Below, piece after piece: positions 43,698 to 52,804 of a stretch of DNA of 64,000 nt. Within the stretch, counting starts at the first letter, position 1, and every line of letters starts with the position of its first letter. Source of the DNA: Speluncibacter jeojiensis. Its GTDB lineage: Bacteria; Actinomycetota; Actinomycetes; Mycobacteriales; Mycobacteriaceae. The notes beneath the pieces are model-generated. The model saw only the letters and a program-made list of their open reading frames with translations, had not been told where the DNA came from and did no database searches. The stretch lies in NCBI RefSeq assembly GCF_029589495.1, contig NZ_JAAIVF010000002.1, positions 310,001 through 374,000 on the forward strand. Direction: 5' to 3'. The position numbers and the translations under genes were made by a program.

Positions 43698-45134
43698 TCA
43701 GCGGCCCGCGCCGGGGCTGGGCGGCTCGCCCAGATCTTCCACCTCGATGTCCAGCAGCTCCGCGGCCGCACGCAGGGTGGCGCGCCGGTCGCCGGGCACC
43801 GCGTGGACGTGGTTGGCGCCGAAGCGGGCGAGGAACCGGTCGGCCGGGGCGTCCCAGCGTGCGAAGGCGTGCGGCCACTCCGGTGTGGACTGCCGGGCCA
43901 GTTCGGCGTTCGTCTCGTCGTCGTAGCGTTCGAAATCGCCGCGGGTCAGCTGGAGCCGGTAGGTGCCGCTCAGTCGGGTCAGTCGCGCGAACGTCATCTC
44001 GCCGGGCGCGGCGAAATGCTGGATCGAGGCGCCACCGGCCGGGAAGAAGAACACCTCGGGGTGCAGGTGGACCAGTCTCAGGTTCTCGGCCGGGTCGTCG
44101 CTGCGCGCGGCGAACCAGGTGGCGTGCTGGCCGGAGTTGCACAGATCCCAGATGCCACGGTCGGCGTGGAAGTGGCGGACATCGGCGAAGAGCGCCGGCA
44201 CACCGCCGCCGACCGACTGCAGGATCTGCATGGTCAGCGCGCCGTCCATGTCCGCCTCGGTCGCACACACCACCGGCGCCTTCGGACCCTCGAAATCGTA
44301 GGGATCGTTGAGCAGCGCCTCGGTGACGTCCATCGTCGCGAAGTTGTCGGTCAGCTCCGGCTGCCCCTTGATACCGCAGAAATCCAGTCCGCGTTCGGTG
44401 ATCAGTTCCCGCATCGCGACATACGAGCGGATCTGCCGCTCGAGCAGGTCCGGGGTCAGCGCGCAGCCGTCGTAGTGGACGCCGGCGGCGAGGCGCTCGA
44501 ACCATTCCCGGCCGGCGCGCGCCTGGGCGCCCGGCACCCGCTCGGAGCGCAGCACCAGCTCCCACTGGTCGATCTCCTCGACGTCGATGCCGAACCGCCG
44601 CTGCCACTGATCGGTGTTGGCGACGGTGGTGTTCATGCCCATCGGGCGGCCGCCGATGCGCCCGAACGTCTGCCCGCGCAGCGACCCCACCGTCCGCGCC
44701 GCTGTCGCATACCGGCCGATCGTCGCGACGAGCACGTCGTCGACCGCGCCCCAGGCCCGCCAGTGGCGTCGCCCGATCTGATCCAGCGCCCCGCCGGCCG
44801 CGAGCATGCCCACCATGCCGGGCTGGACCGGGTCGATGCTGCCGAACAGCAGCATCGGGCCGCCGATCGCCTCGGCCGTCATCATCGTGAACTGAGGAAA
44901 CGCCCATACCGCGTAGTGCAACACGGTCAGGTCGGGATGCGCGTCGGCGAGCTCACGACCGTGCCGGACGGCCTCGCGGTTGCTCGTGATCGCCGACGGC
45001 GCGGTGAGGACCTCGTGCCCCGCGCCGCGCAGCGCCTCGACCAGACGGCATTCGGCATCCGCGATGAACTCCTCGGTCTGCCGGTGCACGAAGTCGCGAC
45101 CGTCCGAGATGCTCAATACACCGATCCGCGCCAT
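43698..45134 (-). CDS. L-fucose/D-arabinose isomerase family protein
   Basis: A 478-residue aldose-ketose isomerase of the FucI/AraA fold: MARIGVLSISDGRDFVHRQT at the start. Metal ligands are probably Glu in CATEADMDGALTMQ, Asp in LFADVRHFHADRG, and a His in FGANHVHAVPGD. FucI of E. coli is the classic D-arabinose isomerase, producing D-ribulose. It is the first gene of the operon, with a 350-bp divergent region upstream. Confidence 0.85.
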   Translation of the reverse strand: MARIGVLSISDGRDFVHRQTEEFIADAECRLVEALRGAGHEVLTAPSAITSNREAVRHGRELADAHPDLTVLHYAVWAFPQFTMMTAEAIGGPMLLFGSIDPVQPGMVGMLAAGGALDQIGRRHWRAWGAVDDVLVATIGRYATAARTVGSLRGQTFGRIGGRPMGMNTTVANTDQWQRRFGIDVEEIDQWELVLRSERVPGAQARAGREWFERLAAGVHYDGCALTPDLLERQIRSYVAMRELITERGLDFCGIKGQPELTDNFATMDVTEALLNDPYDFEGPKAPVVCATEADMDGALTMQILQSVGGGVPALFADVRHFHADRGIWDLCNSGQHATWFAARSDDPAENLRLVHLHPEVFFFPAGGASIQHFAAPGEMTFARLTRLSGTYRLQLTRGDFERYDDETNAELARQSTPEWPHAFARWDAPADRFLARFGANHVHAVPGDRRATLRAAAELLDIEVEDLGEPPSPGAGR

Positions 45135-45486
45135 ACCCCCGCCCCTCCTACGTGTGGGCAGCCGGTCCCCTCGACGGTATGAGCCAGTTCAGAGCAGTGT
45201 CAAGGAGTTTCGGGGCGTGACGCCGCCGGTGTCGGGGGTCCGGCGGCGCCACACCTCATTCCTACCCAGCCACGGCCGACAGCGTGCGCGAACAGGCACG
45301 AATCGGGGGAAACATATGGGGATGACGGACCGTCAGGGGGCTGTGACCGCGATGAGCGTTCGCTGTGAGCTGGCATTCGACGCGAACCGAATGTGACACA
45401 GGTCGCGGCTTTGTTACCATCTTGGGCGATCTTGAATCTGGCGATTCAACGGAATTCGTATGTCTGATCGACAGATGGGTGAACCG
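45135..45486. other. Divergent intergenic region between the isomerase operon and the second DUF4185 gene
   Basis: No coding sequence is supported. The left part (45135-45300) carries the promoter of the minus-strand operon; AGGAGGGGCGGGGG precedes the isomerase start on that strand. The right part contains the inverted repeat TTGAATC-N4-GATTCAA at 45432-45449, ahead of the DUF4185 gene. No regulator gene is present in or next to the locus. Confidence 0.6.
45432..45449. promoter_or_regulatory. Inverted repeat TTGAATC-TGGC-GATTCAA
   Basis: A 7-bp perfect inverted repeat with a 4-base spacer, 38 bases upstream of the DUF4185 GTG. A candidate regulator-binding site, possibly shared by the divergent sugar operon. 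Confidence 0.45.
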
Positions 45487-46614
45487 GTGAAACGAGTTGG
45501 AAGCGTTCTGCTCTCGGCGGTGGCTGCCGCGACGATCACCGTAGTCGGTATGGGCGCCACCACCGCGTCGGCAGATCCCTACGGGATCAACCCGATCCCG
45601 ATCATCAACGGGATGCCGCTGGGGCTGCCCCAGTTCACCGCGCCGTCGGACGCCCAGGTCATCTCGTATTTCACCGGACTGGAGAGCCCGAACAACACCA
45701 CCCAGCGGTTCAACGTGCTGGGGACCGACCTCGGGATCATGTGGGACAACGGCGCCGGGCAGGTGCTCACGGCGTTCGGCGACACGTTCGGTTTCGGCCT
45801 GGACGGCATGCTGCACGACGGCATCGGCGACTGGCGGTCGAACGTGTTGTTCCGCAGCAACGACCACAACCTCGCGGCCGGCATGACCATCGCCTCCTCG
45901 CCCGAGGACCGGCCCGGTCACTCCAAGGAACTGATCCACAGTCGCAAGATCCCGGGCATCGAGAACACCGTCGTCCCCACCGCGGGCGTCGCGGTGAACG
46001 GCGTGCAGTACATGCGGATGATGTCGGTGCGGTTGTGGGGCGCGCCCGGCGAATGGCAGACCAACCGGTCGATGCTCGCCTACTCCACCGACAACGGCGA
46101 GAACTGGCAACTCGACGGCCGCCTCGACCGGCCCAACTCGGGCCCGTTCGCGAACTTCCAGATGAGTTCGTTCGTGAAGGACGGCGGCTACGTCTACGAG
46201 TTCGGCACCCCCGAGGGGCGCCAGGGCGACGCCCGTCTGGCCCGGGTGCCCGAGGCTCAGATCCGCGACATGGGCGCCTACGAGTACTGGGACGGGCACA
46301 ACTGGATCAAGGGCAAGCCCGAGGTCGCCGCGGTCGTCATCCCCGGGCCGGTCAGCGAGATGTCGGTGCAGTACAACAGCTACCTCGGCCAGTACCTGGC
46401 GATGTACACGCAGAACGCGTCGCTGGTGCTGCGCCAGTCGCCGTCGCTCACGGGTCCGTGGAGCCCGCCGCGGGTGCTGGTGCCGGCCAATGCCATGCCG
46501 GGCCTGTACGGCGGATTCATGCACCCGTGGTCGTCCGGGCCCAACCTGTACTTCCTGGCCACCGACTTCCCGCGGTACAACGTCATGCTGATGCACACGA
46601 CGCTGCGTAAGTAA
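45487..46614 (+). CDS. Secreted DUF4185 (GH183-type) protein
   Basis: A 375-residue protein with a Sec signal peptide (VKRVGSVLLSAVAAATITVV to about TASADPYG). The DUF4185 core shows GTDLGIMWDNG and LTAFGDTFGFG, the paired-acid strands of the family, then propeller blades with WRSNVLFRSNDHN, MSSFVKDGGYVYEFGTPEGRQ and GFMHPWSSGPNLYFLATDF. DUF4185 was reclassified as GH183, endo-acting on D-arabinan. GTG 45487 gives a normal signal peptide; ATG 45460 and 45475 are in frame. It could trim the organism's own arabinogalactan or that of neighbours. Confidence 0.85.
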   Translation: MKRVGSVLLSAVAAATITVVGMGATTASADPYGINPIPIINGMPLGLPQFTAPSDAQVISYFTGLESPNNTTQRFNVLGTDLGIMWDNGAGQVLTAFGDTFGFGLDGMLHDGIGDWRSNVLFRSNDHNLAAGMTIASSPEDRPGHSKELIHSRKIPGIENTVVPTAGVAVNGVQYMRMMSVRLWGAPGEWQTNRSMLAYSTDNGENWQLDGRLDRPNSGPFANFQMSSFVKDGGYVYEFGTPEGRQGDARLARVPEAQIRDMGAYEYWDGHNWIKGKPEVAAVVIPGPVSEMSVQYNSYLGQYLAMYTQNASLVLRQSPSLTGPWSPPRVLVPANAMPGLYGGFMHPWSSGPNLYFLATDFPRYNVMLMHTTLRK

Positions 46615-46637
46615 CCTTCCGCGATACCCTCGCGGGT

Positions 46638-47249
46638 ATGGATGCGAGCGCATGGGACGAGCGGTACCGGCAGTCCGACCTGGTGTGGGGCGCGCCGCCG
46701 AACCCCGTGGTCGTCGAATATGTGACGTCGCTCCCCCACGGCAGTGCGGTCGACGTCGGCTGCGGTGAGGGCCGCAACGCGATCTGGCTCGCCACCCGTG
46801 GCTGGGAGACCACCGGCATCGACTTCTCCCAGGTCGCGCTCGACAAGGCCGCGCAGATCGTCGCCGACCATCCGCGGCCGGTGCGCGAGCGGTTGCACTG
46901 GGTGTGCGACGACCTGCTCGCCGCCGACCTGGGCACCGGCCGCGACCTGATCCTCATCGTGTTCATCCACCTGCCGGCCGAACAGCGCAGGACCCTGCTG
47001 GACCGGGCGGTCGCCGCGCTACGGCCGGGAGGCACCCTGCTGATGCTGGGCCACCATTCGCGCAACCTGCACGAGGGGGTCGGCGGGCCGCCCGACGCGC
47101 AGATCCTGTTCACCCCGCAAGACGTGGTCGCGGACCTGGGCGGGGCCGACGACTCCGTGGCGATGGAGATCGTCGTCGCGAAGGATCATCTGCGCGAGAC
47201 CGAGGCCGGCACCGCCATCGACGCGCTGGTTGTCGCCCGGCGCCGCTGA
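46638..47249 (+). CDS. Class I SAM-dependent methyltransferase
   Basis: A 203-residue TehB-like methyltransferase: WDERYRQSDLVWGAPPNPVV, the SAM motif AVDVGCGEGRNAIWLATRGW, and GTLLMLGHHSRNL. It follows the DUF4185 gene by 23 bases and may be co-transcribed. Substrate unknown. Confidence 0.87.
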   Translation: MDASAWDERYRQSDLVWGAPPNPVVVEYVTSLPHGSAVDVGCGEGRNAIWLATRGWETTGIDFSQVALDKAAQIVADHPRPVRERLHWVCDDLLAADLGTGRDLILIVFIHLPAEQRRTLLDRAVAALRPGGTLLMLGHHSRNLHEGVGGPPDAQILFTPQDVVADLGGADDSVAMEIVVAKDHLRETEAGTAIDALVVARRR

Positions 47250-47532
47250 TCCGCACACCGTGTGGTCATCTGCACACCGTTCAGCCCTGCGCACCGCCTG
47301 CACCTGCGCGGATGACCGCAACGCGCACGGATCCGGCCCCGGTAACCGCCGACACCCCCGGGCGCGAACTGTGAGCGGACATACACCATCCGGCAGATCT
47401 GAGCAATTCCTCATGTTTGCAACCTGCCAGGTTCCGCGCAATACTCGTGCAAGTTACCCGCCAGTAGCCTTACGATTGCTATGTCACCCGGGTAGAACCA
47501 GCCGAAGCGGCTAGTCACGAGAGAGTGAAGAC

Positions 47533-49368
47533 ATGGGCCATTACAAGAGCAACGTCCGGGACCTTGAGTTCAACCTCTTCGAGGTGCTCGGTCTGGAGAA
47601 GCCTCTGAGCGAGGGCGCCTGGGGCGACCTCGACGCCGACACCGTCAAGAGCATGCTCAGCGAGGTTGCCCGGCTGGCCGAGGGACCGCTGGGCGAGTCG
47701 TACGCCGACGCCGACCGCAACCCGCCGGTCTTCGATCCGGAGACCCACGAGGCGACGATCCCCGAGTCGTTCAAGAAGTCCTTCAAGTCGATGTGGGACG
47801 CCGAGTGGTACCGCATGGGCCTGAGCGAGGAGATCGGCGGCGTCCCGGTCCCGCGCACCGTGGTCTGGTCGATCGCCGAGATGCTGCTGGGCGCGCAGCC
47901 CGCCGCCTTCATGTACCAGGCCGGCCCGTCGTTCGCCGACGTGTTCTTCAAGAACGGCACCGACGAGCAGAAGCAGTGGGCCGCCACCTGCGTCGAGCGC
48001 GGTTGGGGCGCAACGATGGTGCTCACCGAGCCCGACGCGGGTTCGGACGTGGGCGCGGGCCGTACCAAGGCGATCAAGCAGGACGACGGCACCTGGCACA
48101 TCGAGGGCGTCAAGCGGTTCATCACCTCCGCCACCTCGGATGACCTGTTCGAGAACATCTTCCACCTGGTGCTGGCCCGCCCCGAGGGCGCCGGACCGGG
48201 CACCAAGGGACTGTCGCTGTTCTTCGTGCCGAAGTTCCACTTCGACTTCGAGAAGAACGAGATGGGCGAGCGCAACGGGGTGTTCGTCACCAACGTCGAG
48301 CACAAGATGGGCCTGAAGGCCTCGTGCACCTGTGAACTCACCTTCGGCGGCCACGGCACCCCCGCGGTCGGCTACCTGGTCGGCGAGGTCCACAACGGCA
48401 TCGCGCAGATGTTCGACGTCATCGAGCACGCCCGGATGATGGTGGGCACCAAGGCCATCTCGACGCTGTCGACCGGCTACCTGAACGCGCTCGAGTACGC
48501 CAAGACCCGCGTGCAGGGCTCCGACCTGACGCAGATGACCGACAAGTCCGCCCCGCGCGTGACGATCACCCACCACCCGGACGTTCGCCGGTCGCTGATG
48601 ACCCAGAAGGCGTACGCCGAGGGCCTGCGCGCGATCTACCTGTACACCGCCGCGCACCAGGACGACGTCGTCGCGCTGCAGGTCTCCGGCGCCGACAAGG
48701 AGATGGCGTTCCGCGTCAACGACCTGCTGCTGCCGATCGTCAAGGGTGTCGGCTCCGAGCAGGCGTACGCGAAGCTGACCGAGTCGCTGCAGTGCTTCGG
48801 CGGATCCGGCTTCCTGCAGGACTACCCGATCGAGCAGTACATCCGCGACGCGAAGATCGACTCGCTCTACGAGGGCACCACCGCCATCCAGGCGCAGGAC
48901 TTCTTCTTCCGCAAGATCGCCCGTGACCGCGGCGTCGCCCTGGCGCACGTGGCCGGCCAGATCAAGTCCTTCCTGGACCGCGAGGCGGGCAACGGCCGTC
49001 TCAAGGGCGAGCGCACGCTGCTGGCGACCGCGCTCGAGGACGTGCAGGGCATCGTCACCCAGCTCACCGGCTGGCTGATGGGCGCCCAGGAGAACCCGAC
49101 CGAGCTGTACAAGGTCGGACTGGGTTCGGTCCGCTTCCTGATGGCCTTCGGCGACCTGCTGATCGGCTGGCAGCTGCTGACCCAGGCCGAGATCGCCCTC
49201 AAGGCGCTCGACGAGGGCCCGGCCGACAAGGACAAGGCGTTCTACGAGGGCAAGGTCGCCGTGGCGCAGTTCTTCGCCCGGAACATCCTCCCCGAGATGA
49301 CCGCCACGCGGAAGATCGTCGAGAACCTCGACACCGACATCATGGAGATCGACGAAGCCGCGTTCTGA
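47533..49368 (+). CDS. fadE5: Acyl-CoA dehydrogenase FadE5
   Basis: A 611-residue flavoenzyme identical in length to FadE5 (Rv0244c) and matching it throughout: [60 protein letters not shown], and [20 protein letters not shown] with the catalytic Glu. FadE5 has broad chain-length specificity in beta-oxidation. AGAGAGTGAAGAC precedes the ATG. The 283-bp leader holds no gene. A perfect hairpin follows the stop. In M. tuberculosis it adjoins fadA2; here 7.2 kb of envelope genes intervene. Confidence 0.96.
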   Translation: MGHYKSNVRDLEFNLFEVLGLEKPLSEGAWGDLDADTVKSMLSEVARLAEGPLGESYADADRNPPVFDPETHEATIPESFKKSFKSMWDAEWYRMGLSEEIGGVPVPRTVVWSIAEMLLGAQPAAFMYQAGPSFADVFFKNGTDEQKQWAATCVERGWGATMVLTEPDAGSDVGAGRTKAIKQDDGTWHIEGVKRFITSATSDDLFENIFHLVLARPEGAGPGTKGLSLFFVPKFHFDFEKNEMGERNGVFVTNVEHKMGLKASCTCELTFGGHGTPAVGYLVGEVHNGIAQMFDVIEHARMMVGTKAISTLSTGYLNALEYAKTRVQGSDLTQMTDKSAPRVTITHHPDVRRSLMTQKAYAEGLRAIYLYTAAHQDDVVALQVSGADKEMAFRVNDLLLPIVKGVGSEQAYAKLTESLQCFGGSGFLQDYPIEQYIRDAKIDSLYEGTTAIQAQDFFFRKIARDRGVALAHVAGQIKSFLDREAGNGRLKGERTLLATALEDVQGIVTQLTGWLMGAQENPTELYKVGLGSVRFLMAFGDLLIGWQLLTQAEIALKALDEGPADKDKAFYEGKVAVAQFFARNILPEMTATRKIVENLDTDIMEIDEAAF

Positions 49369-49385
49369 CGGATCGCGCAGTGACC

Positions 49386-49417
49386 TGTGGCCCGGTGAGT
49401 TCACTCACCGGGCCACA
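49386..49417 (+). terminator. Terminator after fadE5
   Basis: TGTGGCCCGGTGAGT, a short TC turn, then ACTCACCGGGCCACA: a perfect 15-base inverted repeat starting 17 bases past the stop. Confidence 0.85.
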
Positions 49418-49494
49418 GTCATCCCCGGACAGGGACGACGCCCGGCCATAGGATCGACCGAGAAGTCGGGAGCGCGGCGAGGAAAAGGGGCACA

Positions 49495-50190
49495 GTGTCC
49501 GAATCCGATGCGACGGAGCCGATCACACCGATCTCGGTGCACACCAGGGAACTCGGGATCGCGGGACCGGCGGGCGCCGCGTTCGGACCGCTGTTCCTGG
49601 ACTTCAGTCCGGGCGTGATCAACGTGATCCAGGGGCCGGCCGGTTCGGGGCGCACCAGCCTGCTGCTCACGCTCGCCGGGCGGTTCCGGCCAGTCTCCGG
49701 TTCGCTGGACGTGCTGGGCCGGCGCACCCCCGCCTCGATCCGGCAGGTCACCGCCGTCGCCGGCTTCGAGGGCATCGACGATCTCGACGACAACGTCATC
49801 GTCCGGGATGTGATCACCGAGCAGATCGCCTGGGAGACACCCTGGTACAAGTTCGTGCGCCGCGCGGACGCGACCCGGTTCGAGGCCATGTGCCGGCCCG
49901 TCTTCGGCCCGCTGCCGCTGCCGCCGCTGCACGCCCACCTCGACGAACTGACCGAACTGGACCGGCTGCTGCTCAAGGTCAGCCTCGTGTGGTCCGGCGG
50001 ACCGGCGGTGCTGTTGGTCGACGACATCGAGCAGGTCCGCGCGCACGCCGAACGCAGCGCCCTGCTGGACCGGCTCGCCGACCTCGCACTCGAGGCCACC
50101 GTCATCGTCTCGGCGATCGATCCCCTTGCGCCGCAGTCGCCTCCACACCGCTACGCCATCCTCACCGAGACCACCGAAGGCGAGGTCTAG
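49495..50190 (+). CDS. Degenerate ABC-type ATPase subunit
   Basis: A 231-residue ABC-ATPase fold with altered motifs. Walker A is GPAGSGRTS, with Arg in place of the catalytic Lys. The signature motif is replaced by LDELTELDRLLLKVSLV. Walker B reads VLLVDDIEQV without the usual catalytic Glu pattern. It may bind nucleotide poorly or act as a regulatory subunit. It starts at GTG 49495 and ends 3 bases before the YhgE/Pip gene, so the two form a unit. Confidence 0.75.
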   Translation: MSESDATEPITPISVHTRELGIAGPAGAAFGPLFLDFSPGVINVIQGPAGSGRTSLLLTLAGRFRPVSGSLDVLGRRTPASIRQVTAVAGFEGIDDLDDNVIVRDVITEQIAWETPWYKFVRRADATRFEAMCRPVFGPLPLPPLHAHLDELTELDRLLLKVSLVWSGGPAVLLVDDIEQVRAHAERSALLDRLADLALEATVIVSAIDPLAPQSPPHRYAILTETTEGEV

Positions 50191-50193
50191 CCG

Positions 50194-52206
50194 ATGTTTG
50201 CCGGGTTCTCGATCGGAACCGAACTCAAACGCTTCCGCCGCGGCAAGATGCCGAAGATCGCCCTCGTCGCGATCGTCTTCATGCCGCTGCTCTACGGGGC
50301 GATGTACCTGTGGGCGTTCTGGAATCCGTTCGGGCAGGTTCAGAAGCTCCCCGTCGCACTGGTCAACGACGACCGCGGTGCGCTGGTCTCCGGGCAGGAA
50401 CTGCGCGCCGGCGATCAGGTCGCCGCCGCGCTGCTCAAGTCGGGCGATCTCGGCTGGCGCGAGGTCTCCGCCGAGGAGGCCCGCGACGGCGTCGCGCACG
50501 GGCGCTACTACTTCTCGGTGGAGCTGCCGACCAACTTCAGCAAGGCGGTCAGCTCGCCGACCACCGCGCACCCGCAGAAGGCCGAGCTCAAGGTCACGTT
50601 CAACGACGCGAACAACTACCTCGGCAGCGTCATCGGCCAGAACGCGATGAACCAGGTGCTCCACGCCGTCTCGACCACGATCAGCACCCAGGCGGTCGAC
50701 CAGGTCCTGGTGGGCCTCGGCGCGGCGGGCGGCGGGCTGCAGCAGGCCGCCGACGGGGCAGGCGCCCTGGCAGCCGGAGCCGGCCAGCTCGACGGCGGTA
50801 TCCATCAGCTCACCGACGGCGCGAAGACCCTGTCCGCCGGAATCGACACCGCACGAAGCGGATCGGTCACGCTTGCCGACGGCACCACCCAGCTGTCCGC
50901 GGGCATCGACGCCGCCACCGCCGGATCGCAGCAGCTGACCGACGGACTCGGCCGGCTGGCCGGCGGCGCGGCGCAACTGGGCGACGGGGCGCAGCAGATC
51001 AGCGGCGGCGTCGACCAGCTGGTCGGCCAGCTCACGCCGCTCGGCGACGCGCAGGCCCAGGCCGCGACGACCGTCGGCAACCTGGCCGCCGCCATGCACG
51101 CCAATCCCGATCCGCTCTCCCAGCAGGCGGCGCACGCCCTCGACGAGGCCCACCGGCTGCTCACCTCGCAGGGGTTCGATCAGGCCACGATGGGCCGGCT
51201 CGGCCAGCTCCGTGACGGCGCACGCCAACTCGCGTTCCAGCTCGACGACCCGTCCAGCCCGTTCCGGTCCGGACTGACACAGGCGGTCGACGGCGGCTCC
51301 GCACTGCACAGCGGCCTGGTCCAGCTCGGCGACGGCGGGCGCCAGGTCGATGACGGCGCGCATACCCTCAGCGGCGGGCTGGGCCAGCTCAGCGACGGCG
51401 GACACCAGTTGGTCGCCGGCACCGGGCAACTCACCGACGGCAGCGGCAAGCTCAAGGCGGGCTCCACCGAACTGGCCCAGAAGCTGTCCGCCGGTACCAA
51501 TCTGCTGCCGACCTGGAGCGACTCCCAACGTCAGAAGGTGGCGTCGACGATCGGCGGTCCGGTCGCCCTCGACTCGACCTTCCTGCACCGCGCGGCCACG
51601 TTCGGGACCGGGTTCGCGCCGTTCTTCCTCCCCCTGGCACTGTTCGTCGGCGGCATCATCATCTGGATGTTGTTGCGGCCACTGCAGAGCCGGCCGATCT
51701 CCGCGAAGCTCGGCGCCCTGCGCGTGGTGCTGGCCTCCTACTGGCCTGCGGCCCTGATCGGGATCGCGCAGGTCATCGTGATGTTCCTGGTGGTGCGGTT
51801 CGCGGTCGGCATGCACACCGTGTACACCTGGGGCACCATCGGATTCCTCGCGCTGATCGCGCTGACCTACCTGGCGCTGATCCAGGCGTTCAACGCGATC
51901 TTCGGCGTCCCGGTGGGCCGTGTCGTCACGCTCGCGTTCCTGATGCTGCAGCTGGTGTCGTCGGGCGGCGTGTATCCGGTGCAGACGACGGCGAAACCGT
52001 TCCAGATCCTGCACGTGGTCGACCCGATGACGTACGCGGTCAACGGACTTCGCCAACTGACCGTCGGCGGGGTGGACAACCGGCTGTGGATCGCCATCGC
52101 GGTGCTCGGCGGGCTGCTGCTGGTCTCGCTGGCGGCCGGCGCACTCTCGGTGTGGCGCGACCGCCGCTGGACGTTCGAGCGCCTGCACCCGCCCCTGACG
52201 GTCTGA
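50194..52206 (+). CDS. YhgE/Pip-domain membrane protein
   Basis: A 670-residue protein. The N-terminal YhgE/Pip domain has one helix (VAIVFMPLLYGAMYLWAFWNPFG) and LPVALVNDDRGA. A long extracytoplasmic stretch (about 185-430) follows with repeated GxxQLxxG and GAxxLxxG segments (QLTDGAKTLSAGI, GLGQLSDGGHQLVAG), predicting an extended helical rod. Five C-terminal helices form an ABC-2-type domain. Related proteins include phage infection protein and type VII-associated EsaA. It is paired with the degenerate ATPase, and probably exports or organises an envelope component. Confidence 0.85.
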   Translation: MFAGFSIGTELKRFRRGKMPKIALVAIVFMPLLYGAMYLWAFWNPFGQVQKLPVALVNDDRGALVSGQELRAGDQVAAALLKSGDLGWREVSAEEARDGVAHGRYYFSVELPTNFSKAVSSPTTAHPQKAELKVTFNDANNYLGSVIGQNAMNQVLHAVSTTISTQAVDQVLVGLGAAGGGLQQAADGAGALAAGAGQLDGGIHQLTDGAKTLSAGIDTARSGSVTLADGTTQLSAGIDAATAGSQQLTDGLGRLAGGAAQLGDGAQQISGGVDQLVGQLTPLGDAQAQAATTVGNLAAAMHANPDPLSQQAAHALDEAHRLLTSQGFDQATMGRLGQLRDGARQLAFQLDDPSSPFRSGLTQAVDGGSALHSGLVQLGDGGRQVDDGAHTLSGGLGQLSDGGHQLVAGTGQLTDGSGKLKAGSTELAQKLSAGTNLLPTWSDSQRQKVASTIGGPVALDSTFLHRAATFGTGFAPFFLPLALFVGGIIIWMLLRPLQSRPISAKLGALRVVLASYWPAALIGIAQVIVMFLVVRFAVGMHTVYTWGTIGFLALIALTYLALIQAFNAIFGVPVGRVVTLAFLMLQLVSSGGVYPVQTTAKPFQILHVVDPMTYAVNGLRQLTVGGVDNRLWIAIAVLGGLLLVSLAAGALSVWRDRRWTFERLHPPLTV

Positions 52207-52266
52207 GTCCCGCGGCGCCGCGACCTCCCCCGGGGACGAACCGCGAGAGAGGCCGCGCGCGGTGGA

Positions 52267-52728
52267 TCAGTAAGTCGAGGTGTCGCCGCCGGAGTTCGCG
52301 ACGACGACCGCGATGATGATCACGTAGAAGACGATGAACAGAGCCCAGAGTCCGAAGAACAGGCCGAGCGAGATCTTGCCCAGGGTCTTGGCGCGGTCCG
52401 AGGCGTACTGCGCGCCCGCATGGTCGCCGCGGGACCACAGCGGGAACACGTTGGACGAGTGCGTGAACGCGGAGAACGCCAAGGGCCAGAAGAAGACCAC
52501 GGCGGCGACGGCCCAGCCGGCGTTGGTCGGCGGCACCGGCGGCAGCATCCCGTACTGCGCGGCCGCAGCGGCGGGCTGCGGCGTGGAGACCGGCGGCATC
52601 GCGGTCTGCGGGACGGCCGCCTGGTACACCGGTTGCGGCGCATATCCCTGCGTCGTGTGGCCGTAATCCGGTTGCGGCAGGCCATACCCCGGGGCCTCGT
52701 GCTGCTGCGGATTGATCGGATCGGTCAT
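52267..52728 (-). CDS. CD225/dispanin-like small membrane protein
   Basis: A 153-residue protein. The first 70 residues are Pro/Gln/Tyr/Ala-rich and disordered. Two membrane helices follow: AGWAVAAVVFFWPLAFSAFTHSSNVFPLWSRGD, then ALFIVFYVIIIAVVVAN. The segment GDHAGAQYASDRAKTLGKIS between them matches the conserved loop of CD225/dispanin proteins. Bacterial members are uncharacterised. A converging neighbour of the YhgE gene. Confidence 0.8.
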   Translation of the reverse strand: MTDPINPQQHEAPGYGLPQPDYGHTTQGYAPQPVYQAAVPQTAMPPVSTPQPAAAAAQYGMLPPVPPTNAGWAVAAVVFFWPLAFSAFTHSSNVFPLWSRGDHAGAQYASDRAKTLGKISLGLFFGLWALFIVFYVIIIAVVVANSGGDTSTY

Positions 52729-52804
52729 CGTCGAAAGTTCCCCTCTGTCTTCCCGCGCAACGGCGCGCGGGCGCGATCAGCCTGTCACACGGGAACCTGT
52801 CGGC

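Noticed and set aside
47453-47468. Third TetR operator upstream of fadE5
   Set aside because: GTTACCCGCCAGTAGC matches only 8 of 12 arm positions of the two strong sites; too weak to list as a feature.
49405-52188. Long minus-strand open frame opposite fadE5 end, the ABC ATPase and YhgE
   Set aside because: High-GC antisense shadow with low-complexity composition. The plus-strand frames carry recognisable domains.
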